Positions 24,323 through 30,475 of a stretch of 36,509 bases of DNA are shown piece by piece. The notes beneath the pieces were generated by a model, which saw only the letters and a program-made list of their open reading frames with translations, did not search any database and had not been told where the DNA came from. The position numbers and the translations under genes were made by a program. Location of the stretch: the IMG/VR virus record IMGVR_UViG_3300045790_003105, positions 1 through 36,509 of that record. One strand, written 5' to 3'. Source of the stretch: a virus. Within the stretch, counting starts at the first letter, position 1. Each line of letters opens with the position of its first letter.

Positions 24323-24804
24323 TAACCTCTTAATTTCGTTCTTAATTTTGCTAAATCAGCACTAACCTTATTAGGGTTTACTCGTTTACTTCCTAACCAA
24401 GGAGTAGTCTCAAAATCTACCCCAATCTCACGATTCGACGCTTTAACCTCGCCAGATATTTTGCACCTTGAAACTATTTGGCCAATTGTTGGGGGCCATT
24501 CTCTATCTTCGGATTCAAACGACTGAATGCACATTTTGGTTTTTTCCAGTGAAATACCTTCACGTTGAAATATTCCAGCTAAATACGTAAAGTCTTCAGG
24601 TATTTTATTTGGCTGGATAACACCATGTTTTTGACTCCACTTGCCATTAAATATCTTGTCCATGCTCGTCCATATCAAAGCTATGATTTGGCTCACTTCC
24701 AAAGTGATTGTTGACGGCTTCCATTGCTTCTGCTGCGGATTGCGTAGTTCCAACTGACCGAACCCGTTGGCTTTTTGCTTGGCTAGATTTTGTATTGATT
24801 TCAT
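24322..24804 (-). CDS. Replication protein P-like (helicase loader)
   Basis: A 160-aa protein after the O-like initiator. LIWTSMDKIFNGKWSQKHGV and DREWPPTIGQIVSRCK are typical of phage P-like proteins, which load the host DnaB helicase at the origin. The start at 24804 is supported by GAGGA with an 8-base spacer; two earlier ATGs in frame lack such a site. This start lies inside the O gene in a different frame (158-base overlap); both frames look coding. Confidence 0.7.
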   Translation of the reverse strand: MKSIQNLAKQKANGFGQLELRNPQQKQWKPSTITLEVSQIIALIWTSMDKIFNGKWSQKHGVIQPNKIPEDFTYLAGIFQREGISLEKTKMCIQSFESEDREWPPTIGQIVSRCKISGEVKASNREIGVDFETTPWLGSKRVNPNKVSADLAKLRTKLRG

Positions 24805-25606
24805 TGTTCGATTCCTCATGCAGAATTTCATCTTCGTATCGAGCTTGGTTTAAGTACGTTGATGGGTGTAAACAAAATTGATTACCCGATTTCCAATTAC
24901 TCGGTTGCAACTTGTAGCGTTGTAAAATATTTGTCAGAACAGTTATCAAAAATTGATTTGTGTCTTTTGATTCACGAACCAATTTTAAGAACTTTGACAT
25001 AGCCGGTTTCTTGCTCGACTTTTTGGGGTAGTAAGCCCAAAATATTTTAAAAGCCAGTTGGGGGGTAAGGGGGGTATATATATCTATTTTATTTACTTTG
25101 TTACTCTGTAGTTCTGCATCTAGTTCTGCAACTAGTTCCAACAGTGGTTCTGATATATTACTGCATTCCGCGTCAGTATTGAGTTGCACTGGTTCGTTAA
25201 CTCGTTCGGTTACTGGTTCGGTTACTGGTTCGGAATTTTCCTGCCATTTGTCGTAATTTAATAGCGTAATTAGGTTGCCTTTATTACTGATTTTTTGAGT
25301 ATCAATTTGGCCTAATTTCTTGAATAGAGATAAAGCTTTTTTAACCTGGCTTACGCTAACGCCAGTATCTTTTGATAACTGCTCTGCGCATGTAAACAAC
25401 TGCCCTCGCCTTACAAGCAAAGTCATACCTTTGTAGTTACATTTACCAGTTTTAAACTGACTACGAAGCAAGAGTTCTATGAAAACAGATTTAAACTCAG
25501 GGTTTCGGTACCAGTTTTGCTCTCTAATTGAGCGATGAATTAAAGCGAATCCCCCGCCCATATCTCTTGACCTCGAAAAGTTGATTATTTCAGCTGTCTG
25601 TGACAT
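24647..25606 (-). CDS. Replication initiator O-like
   Basis: A 319-aa initiator. The N-terminal 125 residues have a winged-helix domain (LIHRSIREQNWYRNPEFKSV, LVRRGQLFTCAEQLSKDTG, VSVSQVKKALSLFKKLGQI) as in DnaD/O-type replication proteins. The middle is repetitive (EPVTEPVTERVNEPV) because it contains the candidate origin repeats. The second domain (FWAYYPKKSSKKPAMSKFLK, then FCLHPSTYLNQARYEDE) is common in phage initiators. CGAGG precedes the ATG. It follows two hairpins and is upstream of P. Confidence 0.8.
   Translation of the reverse strand: MSQTAEIINFSRSRDMGGGFALIHRSIREQNWYRNPEFKSVFIELLLRSQFKTGKCNYKGMTLLVRRGQLFTCAEQLSKDTGVSVSQVKKALSLFKKLGQIDTQKISNKGNLITLLNYDKWQENSEPVTEPVTERVNEPVQLNTDAECSNISEPLLELVAELDAELQSNKVNKIDIYTPLTPQLAFKIFWAYYPKKSSKKPAMSKFLKLVRESKDTNQFLITVLTNILQRYKLQPSNWKSGNQFCLHPSTYLNQARYEDEILHEESNNEINTKSSQAKSQRVRSVGTTQSAAEAMEAVNNHFGSEPNHSFDMDEHGQDI
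25107..25232. repeat. Candidate replication origin: 12-bp repeats inside O
   Basis: Two clusters of imperfect 12-bp units: 25107-25154 (TGTAGTTCTGCA, TCTAGTTCTGCA, ACTAGTTCCAAC, AGTGGTTCTGAT) and 25185-25232 (TGCACTGGTTCG, TTAACTCGTTCG, then GTTACTGGTTCG twice). An AT-rich stretch (about 25072-25105) lies beside them. In lambda the iterons and AT-rich unwinding region are also inside O. The repeats encode a low-complexity linker, so coding drift could mimic them. Confidence 0.55.
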
Positions 25607-25624
25607 ATTTATACCTCGATGATT

Positions 25625-25662
25625 AACCCACTAGAGTTGCCGCTCTATCATGTGGGTTTTTT
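25625..25662 (+). terminator. Plus-strand terminator before the O gene
   Basis: AACCCAC and GTGGGTT flank an inner stem TAGAG/CTCTA with loop TTGCCG; T residues follow on the plus strand. No plus-strand gene leads into it, so it may end an antisense RNA across the O start. Read on the minus strand it is a hairpin just before the O ribosome site. Confidence 0.5.
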
Positions 25663-25669
25663 ATTGTTT

Positions 25670-25695
25670 GCGGTTCGGGGTAACACCTGAACCGC
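25670..25695. other. Strong hairpin between unknown early gene and O
   Basis: GCGGTTCGGG and CCTGAACCGC form a 10-bp stem (one G-T pair) with a 6-base loop. No T tract on either side, so it is not an ordinary terminator. It may stabilise or process the early mRNA. Confidence 0.5.
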
Positions 25696-25698
25696 GCC

Positions 25699-26073
25699 TT
25701 ACCAAGCAGATACATTCTGCAAAATCGCTTTTTGATCTTGCTTGGCTTCTTCAACAACCTCTTGCCAAACATCAGGCTTAATGGCCGGCCTTAATCGATC
25801 TAAAATCAACTGAGTCAAGCAAGCTTGTTCTTTAGCTTTTTTCTTTATGTTTTCAAGTCTCACTGAAACCTGTCTAAACTCATTCTTAGCTGTGTTAATT
25901 TCCCCTTTGGAAAACTGCCCCTTGCTATTTAATACTTCAAGAGCTTTGTTCAGGCGAGTAATTAACACTTCCCTTTCAGTTTCAATGGACATATATTTTT
26001 CATTAGTTTCAGCGCAATTGCCCAAAGCAACACCCCTAGCTAAATCTATTTTTCTACCAGCTAAAACTTTCAT
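25699..26073 (-). CDS. Early protein, unknown, coiled coil (124 aa)
   Basis: The gene just upstream of O, in the slot of lambda cII. From the chosen ATG it starts MKVLAGRKIDLARGVALGN; a long charged helical region follows (TEREVLITRLNKALEVLNSK, RLENIKKKAKEQA). It has no recognisable HTH and does not look like CII. AAGGA lies 8 bases upstream of this ATG; a GTG at 26136 would add 21 residues (start MIGQCGNG) and cannot be excluded. Function unknown. Confidence 0.6.
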   Translation of the reverse strand: MKVLAGRKIDLARGVALGNCAETNEKYMSIETEREVLITRLNKALEVLNSKGQFSKGEINTAKNEFRQVSVRLENIKKKAKEQACLTQLILDRLRPAIKPDVWQEVVEEAKQDQKAILQNVSAW

Positions 26074-26307
26074 TAACCTTTTCCTTAAAAACTCATTTGA
26101 ATAATGACTGTTTCCGTTACCACACTGACCGATCACATTACCCTAGTCGTTTCCTTTCGGGCGCTTATCGCGTTACAACTTTGTTATCAATCACTATTCA
26201 AATAAATTCGTTGCCACACTCAAAGCAGTGGCCGCTCAACTTAAAGAATCCTTAGAACCAAACCCAAATCATTTTTTTGTTTTAATTAATTTAATTTGTT
26301 TTTATTT

Positions 26308-26607
26308 CTAAGCTTTACCACCAGCACAAAGCCCAAAACTCTGCGGCAGTATTTTAACAGTCGGTTCTTGTTTTATAGTTGGGGGATCACTACCACGTGG
26401 TGGTAATACTTGAGTGTCTTTTAATATGTCTGCAGGAGCTAAAACGATGGTATTGGTTATATCGTTAGCCTTTAAATGCAATGTTAGGTGTGGGCGTTCC
26501 TGCTCTTGTATGCGCTCACAAACAACCACATTGTTATGATTACTCAATGTTGCTACTAAATTGGCTGACAGTGAGGCATGACCACCAAGAATGATTAATA
26601 TGCTCAT
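26308..26607 (-). CDS. Early protein, unknown (99 aa)
   Basis: A 99-aa frame directly coupled to the ASCH-domain gene (shared base at 26607). The N-terminus (MSILIILGGHASLSANLVAT) is mildly hydrophobic and could be a Rossmann-like strand and helix; the C-terminus is Pro-rich. Downstream is a 234-base gap before the next likely start, in which no convincing gene is seen. No family recognised. Confidence 0.5.
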   Translation of the reverse strand: MSILIILGGHASLSANLVATLSNHNNVVVCERIQEQERPHLTLHLKANDITNTIVLAPADILKDTQVLPPRGSDPPTIKQEPTVKILPQSFGLCAGGKA

Positions 26608-26930
26608 TAATCACCATCCAATTCAAAACGAACGATAGTAATAACGTCAGTGGCTTGAATAGAACGTAGATAACGCATTTCTAACTCGTCCTGTAACTCA
26701 CGAACGCTGTTATAACCATGTTCGATAGCATCACTTAAACCGATTGCGCCGAGTCTAACTTTTCGTACCTCGGTTATCTCAGCTATATCTGGTGTAGGTT
26801 GGCCGTCACACATAAGCACACAAAGGCCAATCGTATGGGGCTTATCACCCACTCGTATGGTTGTGCGTTTAGATCCACCAGCCACTTTTACATAGTTGCG
26901 AGTGTTAAAGTTAATTGCTGTCATTGCCAT
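26607..26930 (-). CDS. ASCH-domain protein
   Basis: A 107-aa protein with features of the ASCH/PUA-like fold (YqfB group): KRTTIRVGDKPHTIGL at the start (the K-x-T-x-R-x-G motif), then VTEVRKVRLGAIGLSDAIEHG-like sequence (EITEVRKVRLGAIG, LSDAIEHGYNSV) and a final strand VITIVRFELDGD. Such proteins bind RNA, or, as in YqfB, remove acetyl groups from N4-acetylcytidine. It is one gene from Cro, so is expressed very early and could act on RNA or nucleosides. Precise role unknown. Confidence 0.7.
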   Translation of the reverse strand: MAMTAINFNTRNYVKVAGGSKRTTIRVGDKPHTIGLCVLMCDGQPTPDIAEITEVRKVRLGAIGLSDAIEHGYNSVRELQDELEMRYLRSIQATDVITIVRFELDGD

Positions 26931-26945
26931 TTAAAATACCTGTAT

Positions 26946-27002
26946 AAAAAATGAGTAACCTTTTCCATGTTATGCAATCCCTGTGATTAGCTTAAAGTTA
27001 CT
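26946..27002 (-). terminator. Weak terminator after Cro (tR1-like)
   Basis: On the minus strand AGTAAC pairs with GTTACT over a 37-base loop, followed by CATTTTTT. An alternative stem CATGTTA/TAACATG also exists in the same stretch. Position after cro matches lambda tR1, but the long loop makes this uncertain. Confidence 0.3.
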
Positions 27003-27015
27003 AACATGAAATGAA

Positions 27016-27225
27016 TTAGGCGGCGTTATTTTCACTTTGAAGATAAGGTTCGTCATTTGCATTTTGTAGGTAAAGTGATTCGATCCTCTTACCTAACTCG
27101 TAAGATGTTGATGAACCTTTACTGATTCTGTGAATAGTAGTTTGAGTAGTTTTAACCTTGGTGGCGATCTCCTGTTGAGATAAGCCGCCACAAATTAAGC
27201 GATTAATCATTTGTGTAATGTTCAT
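27016..27225 (-). CDS. Cro-like repressor
   Basis: A 69-aa DNA-binding protein divergent from the CI gene. The HTH core is INRLICGGLSQQEIATKVKT followed by TQTTIHRISKGSSTSYELG. The ATG at 27225 is preferred over a TTG at 27237. Its promoter lies across operators at 27234-27253 and 27261-27276, so it can repress its own and CI's transcription, allowing lytic growth. Smaller than CI and lacking extra domains, as Cro proteins are. Confidence 0.82.
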   Translation of the reverse strand: MNITQMINRLICGGLSQQEIATKVKTTQTTIHRISKGSSTSYELGKRIESLYLQNANDEPYLQSENNAA

Positions 27226-27233
27226 AAATAAAG

Positions 27234-27253
27234 CCAATACGTTTGCGTATTGG
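27234..27253. promoter_or_regulatory. Operator 1 at the CI/Cro divergence
   Basis: CCAATACGTTTGCGTATTGG has perfect 8-bp arms around TTTG. It lies just downstream of the leftward -10 and thus overlaps the start of the cro message. Thirteen bases (CGTTTGCGTATTG) recur exactly at 29221-29233. Confidence 0.85.
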
Positions 27254-27255
27254 AC

Positions 27256-27283
27256 ATAGTAATACTCAAACGTATTTTTTCAA
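27256..27283 (-). promoter_or_regulatory. Leftward early promoter (lambda pR equivalent)
   Basis: On the minus strand TTGAAA (27278-27283), a 16-base spacer, then TACTAT (27256-27261). Operator 2 fills the spacer and operator 1 lies just downstream, so repressor binding would block polymerase. It drives cro, replication genes and Q. Confidence 0.65.
27261..27276. promoter_or_regulatory. Operator 2
   Basis: AATACTCAAACGTATT; ATAC and CGTAT half sites match operator 1. It lies between the -35 and -10 of the leftward promoter. Confidence 0.7.
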
Positions 27284-27294
27284 GCATTATTTTT

Positions 27295-27308
27295 ATGCGA
27301 ATATGTAT
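27295..27308. promoter_or_regulatory. Operator 3 (weaker)
   Basis: ATGCGAATATGTAT matches the operator 1 core at 10 of 14 positions in the reverse sense. It lies just upstream of the CI start, where Cro or excess CI could shut off CI synthesis, like lambda OR3. Confidence 0.5.
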
Positions 27309-27331
27309 TAACTGTATTCAGGGTGATTAAA

Positions 27332-27718
27332 ATGTTACGTACTTTTTTAGATAAACTCATGAAAGATAGAGGGATCTCGCAAAACGAACTATCTCGTAGA
27401 AGTGGAGTTCCTCAACCAACAATTAAAAGAATACTTGATGGAGAGAGTAGAGAGCCTAGGAGAGGTAACATTGAAAAAATAGCAAAATGTTTTGGTTTAT
27501 CTGTAGATGATTTTTATAACCAAAATAATGGGGATTTAGAAAGCTCAGAAATAGGAACTGGACCGCTATATTCAACAAGTGATAAATACAACAACGCTAG
27601 CAAAGAAAAAAAGTTATTAACTGATTATTTTGCAGATCAGCTTTTGGATATGCCACAAGAAGAGGCAGAAAAATTAAAGCAAATCATGGAGACTTTGCGT
27701 GGAACAAAGAAAAATTGA
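27332..27718 (+). CDS. CI-type prophage repressor, short form
   Basis: A 128-aa repressor. The HTH (LMKDRGISQNELSRRSGVPQ, then PTIKRILDGESREPRRGN) occupies residues 8-65. The C-terminal half is a short acidic helical region, probably for dimerisation. The S24/LexA-like peptidase domain of lambda CI (about 230 aa) is missing, so RecA-stimulated self-cleavage is not expected. The ATG at 27332 is chosen because AGGGTGA lies 7 bases upstream; the frame also has GTG at 27323. It overlaps the next gene by 20 bases, so both are made in the lysogen. Confidence 0.85.
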   Translation: MLRTFLDKLMKDRGISQNELSRRSGVPQPTIKRILDGESREPRRGNIEKIAKCFGLSVDDFYNQNNGDLESSEIGTGPLYSTSDKYNNASKEKKLLTDYFADQLLDMPQEEAEKLKQIMETLRGTKKN

Positions 27719-28157
27719 CCACCCACCACTTTTAGTAGCAGGGATTCACGATCACACATTACAAGAATTAGAAGAGTTGACTGTAATACCATTCCCTAAC
27801 TCAGAGAGGCGCTCTATACTATTTGAATCTTTGAAAATTTATATCGGGCAATTTAGTAAATTTAACATTAACATCGAGGCTTGGATTGACGGCTCATTTG
27901 TTACAAAAAAAGAGAACCCTGATGATATTGATATGGTCGTGTTAATTTCAGAAGTTGACGTTAACAAATTAAGCGAGGATAACAAAAATTCACTTAGAGC
28001 TTTGCTAGATAAAAACACCTGTTTAGGCCGTTTTAATTTGGATGTATACTATACTTCTAAAGAAAATCGAGATAAAAAAGCGTATTGGAGAGGTTTGTTT
28101 GGCTTTCAAAGGGATGAAGTAACCCCAAAAGGTCTGGTTCGGATTACATGTTCATGA
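27699..28157 (+). CDS. Nucleotidyltransferase-like protein (DUF6932 type)
   Basis: A 152-aa protein with a polymerase-beta-like nucleotidyltransferase motif: AWIDGSFVTKKENPDDIDMVV contains the G-S pair and the D-x-D metal residues, so an active fold is possible. The preceding ERRSILFESLKIYIGQF and the final part fit the DUF6932 family as I remember it. The GTG start has GGAG 8 bases upstream and overlaps CI by 20 bases. Minimal nucleotidyltransferases often inactivate a partner toxin by adding nucleotides. Here the likely partner is the overlapping 315-aa gene. Confidence 0.72.
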   Translation: MEQRKIDHPPLLVAGIHDHTLQELEELTVIPFPNSERRSILFESLKIYIGQFSKFNINIEAWIDGSFVTKKENPDDIDMVVLISEVDVNKLSEDNKNSLRALLDKNTCLGRFNLDVYYTSKENRDKKAYWRGLFGFQRDEVTPKGLVRITCS

Positions 28158-29098
28158 ATTCAATAAATTTCCTAAAATCAAAAATTGAAGAAGTTTCTCA
28201 ATTCATAGATTTAGACGAAAAGAAGTTAGCTGAAGACAGCTCGAACTTTTCGCTCTCTCTTGAATTAAGTTCTATGAAACAACACAAAGAGCACCTTCAA
28301 ACTGAATTGAGAAAAGAATTAGAATTCCGTAATAAAGAGGTGTTCGAGTTACGGTTAATTAGTAGTTTGGTTAATTCAGGTTCGATACCGCTAAGGCTAT
28401 TAGGTGATATTTGCGATCCTATACACAAAGCATTTAATCACGCCGCTTTCTTTGTTCGTAATAAGGTGAATTCGGTTAATAAATTGCCATTCGATTTAGT
28501 TTACGAAAATGATTTGCGACTTTCAGGAATTCAGCATGGTTCCTGCAGGTTACAGATTACGGGGAATGTATCTACTGACTTGGCTGGTGATAATCAATTA
28601 AGTGACGCTTATTATTCCATATTTAAAATATTAGAAAGTGAAAGTGATGGTGGTAAAATCTCTTTCAAAGAGGTTGCTCCTACTATTGGAACTACAGCTG
28701 TAAAACATCTAGATAGATTATTTGAGACTTTAGAAAAGGAAGGGGTTGCCGCTGAGTTCACTTGGGATTCACCAGATGGTAAGTTTTACCGTTGGGGTGG
28801 TAGTTTAGAAGATGTTCGGTTGGCAAGGCTTAAGCTAAACAGAGTATCAACAAGTGAACCCGTTAGTGTGGAAATTTCTGGAATGGTGGTTAAGCTAGCT
28901 AAGTCGGGATCTATACAAGTTGAAGAAATAGAAACCAAACAAAAGGTTGTTGTTTTGTTTGGTAAAGATCTTATTAAAAAAGTTAACACTTTGACTTTAA
29001 ATACCTATGTAAAACTTGAAGTCGATAAAATAACCTCACTAGACGAAGTTACTGGTGTGGAAAAAAATCAATTTCATTTACTTGATGTGAAAAACTAA
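28154..29098 (+). CDS. Unknown partner of the nucleotidyltransferase (rex position)
   Basis: About 315 aa, starting at the ATG that overlaps the previous stop (ATGA); an ATG two codons earlier also exists. The first 70 residues are predicted coiled coil (SKIEEVSQFIDLDEKKLAED). A central segment (DLRLSGIQHGSCRLQITGNV, then LAGDNQLSDAYYSIFKILE) is of a kind I recall in nucleotidyltransferase-linked proteins; a further globular part contains GSIQVEEIETKQKVVVLFG. No membrane helix. A terminator follows 30 bases later. Co-expressed with CI in a lysogen; exclusion or defence role is inferred from place only. Confidence 0.55.
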   Translation: MNSINFLKSKIEEVSQFIDLDEKKLAEDSSNFSLSLELSSMKQHKEHLQTELRKELEFRNKEVFELRLISSLVNSGSIPLRLLGDICDPIHKAFNHAAFFVRNKVNSVNKLPFDLVYENDLRLSGIQHGSCRLQITGNVSTDLAGDNQLSDAYYSIFKILESESDGGKISFKEVAPTIGTTAVKHLDRLFETLEKEGVAAEFTWDSPDGKFYRWGGSLEDVRLARLKLNRVSTSEPVSVEISGMVVKLAKSGSIQVEEIETKQKVVVLFGKDLIKKVNTLTLNTYVKLEVDKITSLDEVTGVEKNQFHLLDVKN

Positions 29099-29128
29099 CA
29101 ATCAAATTAATATAATTAAAACTTTATG

Positions 29129-29154
29129 AAAGGCCTTATCACAAGGCCTTTTTT
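29129..29154 (+). terminator. Terminator of the CI operon
   Basis: AAAGGCCTT, loop ATCAC, AAGGCCTTT, then further T residues: a perfect 9-bp stem with a T tract on the plus strand, 30 bases past the last gene of the CI operon. Confidence 0.88.
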
Positions 29155-29217
29155 GCATTTTCCTCACCAATAAATATCAAAAATAAATATCTAATCTGGT
29201 TCGAAATATAAAATAAT

Positions 29218-29231
29218 ATGCGTTTGCGTAT
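29218..29231. promoter_or_regulatory. Second operator cluster, site a
   Basis: ATGCGTTTGCGTAT shares CGTTTGCGTATTG exactly with operator 1. It overlaps the upstream edge of the rightward -35 box. Confidence 0.75.
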
Positions 29232-29256
29232 TGACATTAATACTTTTACGTATAAT
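29231..29256 (+). promoter_or_regulatory. Rightward early promoter (lambda pL equivalent)
   Basis: A perfect TTGACA (29231-29236) and a perfect TATAAT (29251-29256) are only 14 bases apart, shorter than ideal; TAATCT at 16 bases is an alternative. The three operators span it, so it is almost certainly repressor-controlled. It drives the 29.3-36.5 kb operon. Confidence 0.55.
29240..29253. promoter_or_regulatory. Second operator cluster, site b
   Basis: ATACTTTTACGTAT, with ATAC and CGTAT half sites like operator 2 (ATACTCAAACGTAT). Lies in the promoter spacer. Confidence 0.75.
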
Positions 29257-29259
29257 CTA

Positions 29260-29273
29260 ATACGTAAACGTAT
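29260..29273. promoter_or_regulatory. Second operator cluster, site c
   Basis: ATACGTAAACGTAT, with perfect ATACG/CGTAT arms. Centres of sites a, b and c are 20-22 bases apart, about two helix turns, which suits cooperative repressor binding. Confidence 0.8.
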
Positions 29274-29288
29274 AGATGGAGTTACCCC

Positions 29289-29666
29289 ATGCAAACAATC
29301 AGAACAGAAACAGGTTACCAACTAGAAAACATACACGTTGATTCAAAACCTTTTTCTCGTTTACCGGTTCAACAAGCTAGAACGTTATTGTTGGTGGCTA
29401 AAGGTCTTCCTCAGAAAACAATTGCTAGGGAAATGGGAGTGGCACTGGGAACGGTTAAAAATACATGTACTGAATTAAGCTATAAATTTTGCACTCAAAA
29501 CATGCGTGAAACCGTTAACAAAGCCATACAGCAAGGCGTATTACGTTACATGCTCGCAGCCCTACTTTGCATTACATCAGCATGTAGTGACGAGGTAGAA
29601 CGTAGCTTTAGAAGCACACGAACAGTTAAAACAACCAGAACTGGCCGTAACAGAGAATTTTGTTAA
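29289..29666 (+). CDS. LuxR-type HTH regulator, first gene of rightward operon
   Basis: A 125-aa protein with a LuxR/GerE-like DNA-binding domain (residues about 25-83): RTLLLVAKGLPQKTIAREMG, VALGTVKNTCTELSYKF. The remainder (LRYMLAALLCITSACSDEVE, then an Arg/Thr-rich tail) contains a hydrophobic stretch that resembles a lipobox but is internal, so probably not a lipoprotein. GGAG lies 8 bases from the ATG. It is in the place where lambda has N, the early antiterminator, but is unrelated; it may control the same operon. Confidence 0.7.
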   Translation: MQTIRTETGYQLENIHVDSKPFSRLPVQQARTLLLVAKGLPQKTIAREMGVALGTVKNTCTELSYKFCTQNMRETVNKAIQQGVLRYMLAALLCITSACSDEVERSFRSTRTVKTTRTGRNREFC

Positions 29667-29678
29667 TAGGAGAACGTC

Positions 29679-30071
29679 ATGTTTGCAATATTTGGTATGT
29701 CAAAAAAGTTAGCGGAACGTGAGTTGGATAAAAAACTTCGTAACGTTAATTCATCGTTCACACGTAAGTTCAACGAGCTTTCACAAGATGAACAAGTTTT
29801 AGCTTACGACAAAGAAGTTAACCGCCTGTTTAAAAGTATGAAAGCCAAACAAGTCAGCGGTGACTTATCTACACCAGATACAGCTAAAGATATGTTGCGC
29901 ATTATGAAACAGGCTGGTGGATTTAAAGATTTAGAAATAAAAGTCCGAGTTCCTTCCCGTGACAAAGCTGGACAAGTTAAGCGCAGCAAAACAAGCAATA
30001 AGATCTTACTAACTTGGGTTGTCATTGCTGAATACGAACGACACTTAGAATTATTTAAAACAGCCGCTTAA
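29679..30071 (+). CDS. Early protein, unknown (130 aa)
   Basis: A soluble, basic, helical protein (KKLAERELDKKLRNVNSSFT and RKFNELSQDEQVLAYDKEV), with a beta strand pair near 95-120 and a final helix. GGAG precedes the ATG. An inverted repeat GCCGCTT/AAGCGGC (30062-30081) overlaps the end of the gene; it has no T tract. I do not recognise the family. Confidence 0.6.
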   Translation: MFAIFGMSKKLAERELDKKLRNVNSSFTRKFNELSQDEQVLAYDKEVNRLFKSMKAKQVSGDLSTPDTAKDMLRIMKQAGGFKDLEIKVRVPSRDKAGQVKRSKTSNKILLTWVVIAEYERHLELFKTAA

Positions 30072-30151
30072 TTAAAAGCGGCCTACTAAACCGGTCTACC
30101 CATGTTTGAACGCGAGGAATAGACCAAATCAAGCGATACGGAGATTATCAC

Positions 30152-30475
30152 ATGAGAGTACAAAATCACAAAGATCAAGTAATCCAAGATCTATTCGAAC
30201 TTAAAGCCCAGGTACAACCGGCTTACAAACTTAACATTACCGCTATTGGTCCAGTGGTGAGTGTCTTCCTTAAAGATGAAGCACCTATTTTAGTTGTTGA
30301 TCTTAATTATGACGACAACACCAATAACGACTTTGATGATGCCTACAAGCTGATCATGAGCAAAGTAAAAATTCACAAGCTTTTAAACGACTCTCAGACA
30401 GAACAAGGAAGTTCACTCCTCCCTGTCGTTTATTCACCAAGCAATCAATTTGGTCAGTTAGTAGGAGCAGCGTAA
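30152..30475 (+). CDS. Early protein, unknown (107 aa)
   Basis: A small mixed alpha/beta protein with an N-terminal helix (QNHKDQVIQDLFELKAQVQP), strands (NITAIGPVVSVFLKD, APILVVDLNYDD) and an acidic turn. Good GGAG site; its stop overlaps the next ATG (TAATG). No family recognised. Confidence 0.55.
   Translation: MRVQNHKDQVIQDLFELKAQVQPAYKLNITAIGPVVSVFLKDEAPILVVDLNYDDNTNNDFDDAYKLIMSKVKIHKLLNDSQTEQGSSLLPVVYSPSNQFGQLVGAA

Noticed and set aside
26137-26307. 13-aa frame from a TTG near 26231 (minus strand) with a CFEC motif, possibly a tiny zinc protein
   Set aside because: Too short, uses TTG, and no conserved neighbours or structure to support it.
29553-29600. Lipoprotein-like stretch (AALLCITSACS) in the LuxR-type protein
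   Set aside because: It is internal, following a DNA-binding domain, so it cannot act as an N-terminal signal.
30062-30081. GCCGCTT/AAGCGGC hairpin at a gene end as a terminator
   Set aside because: No T tract on the plus strand and the operon continues after it; could be chance or an mRNA stability element.
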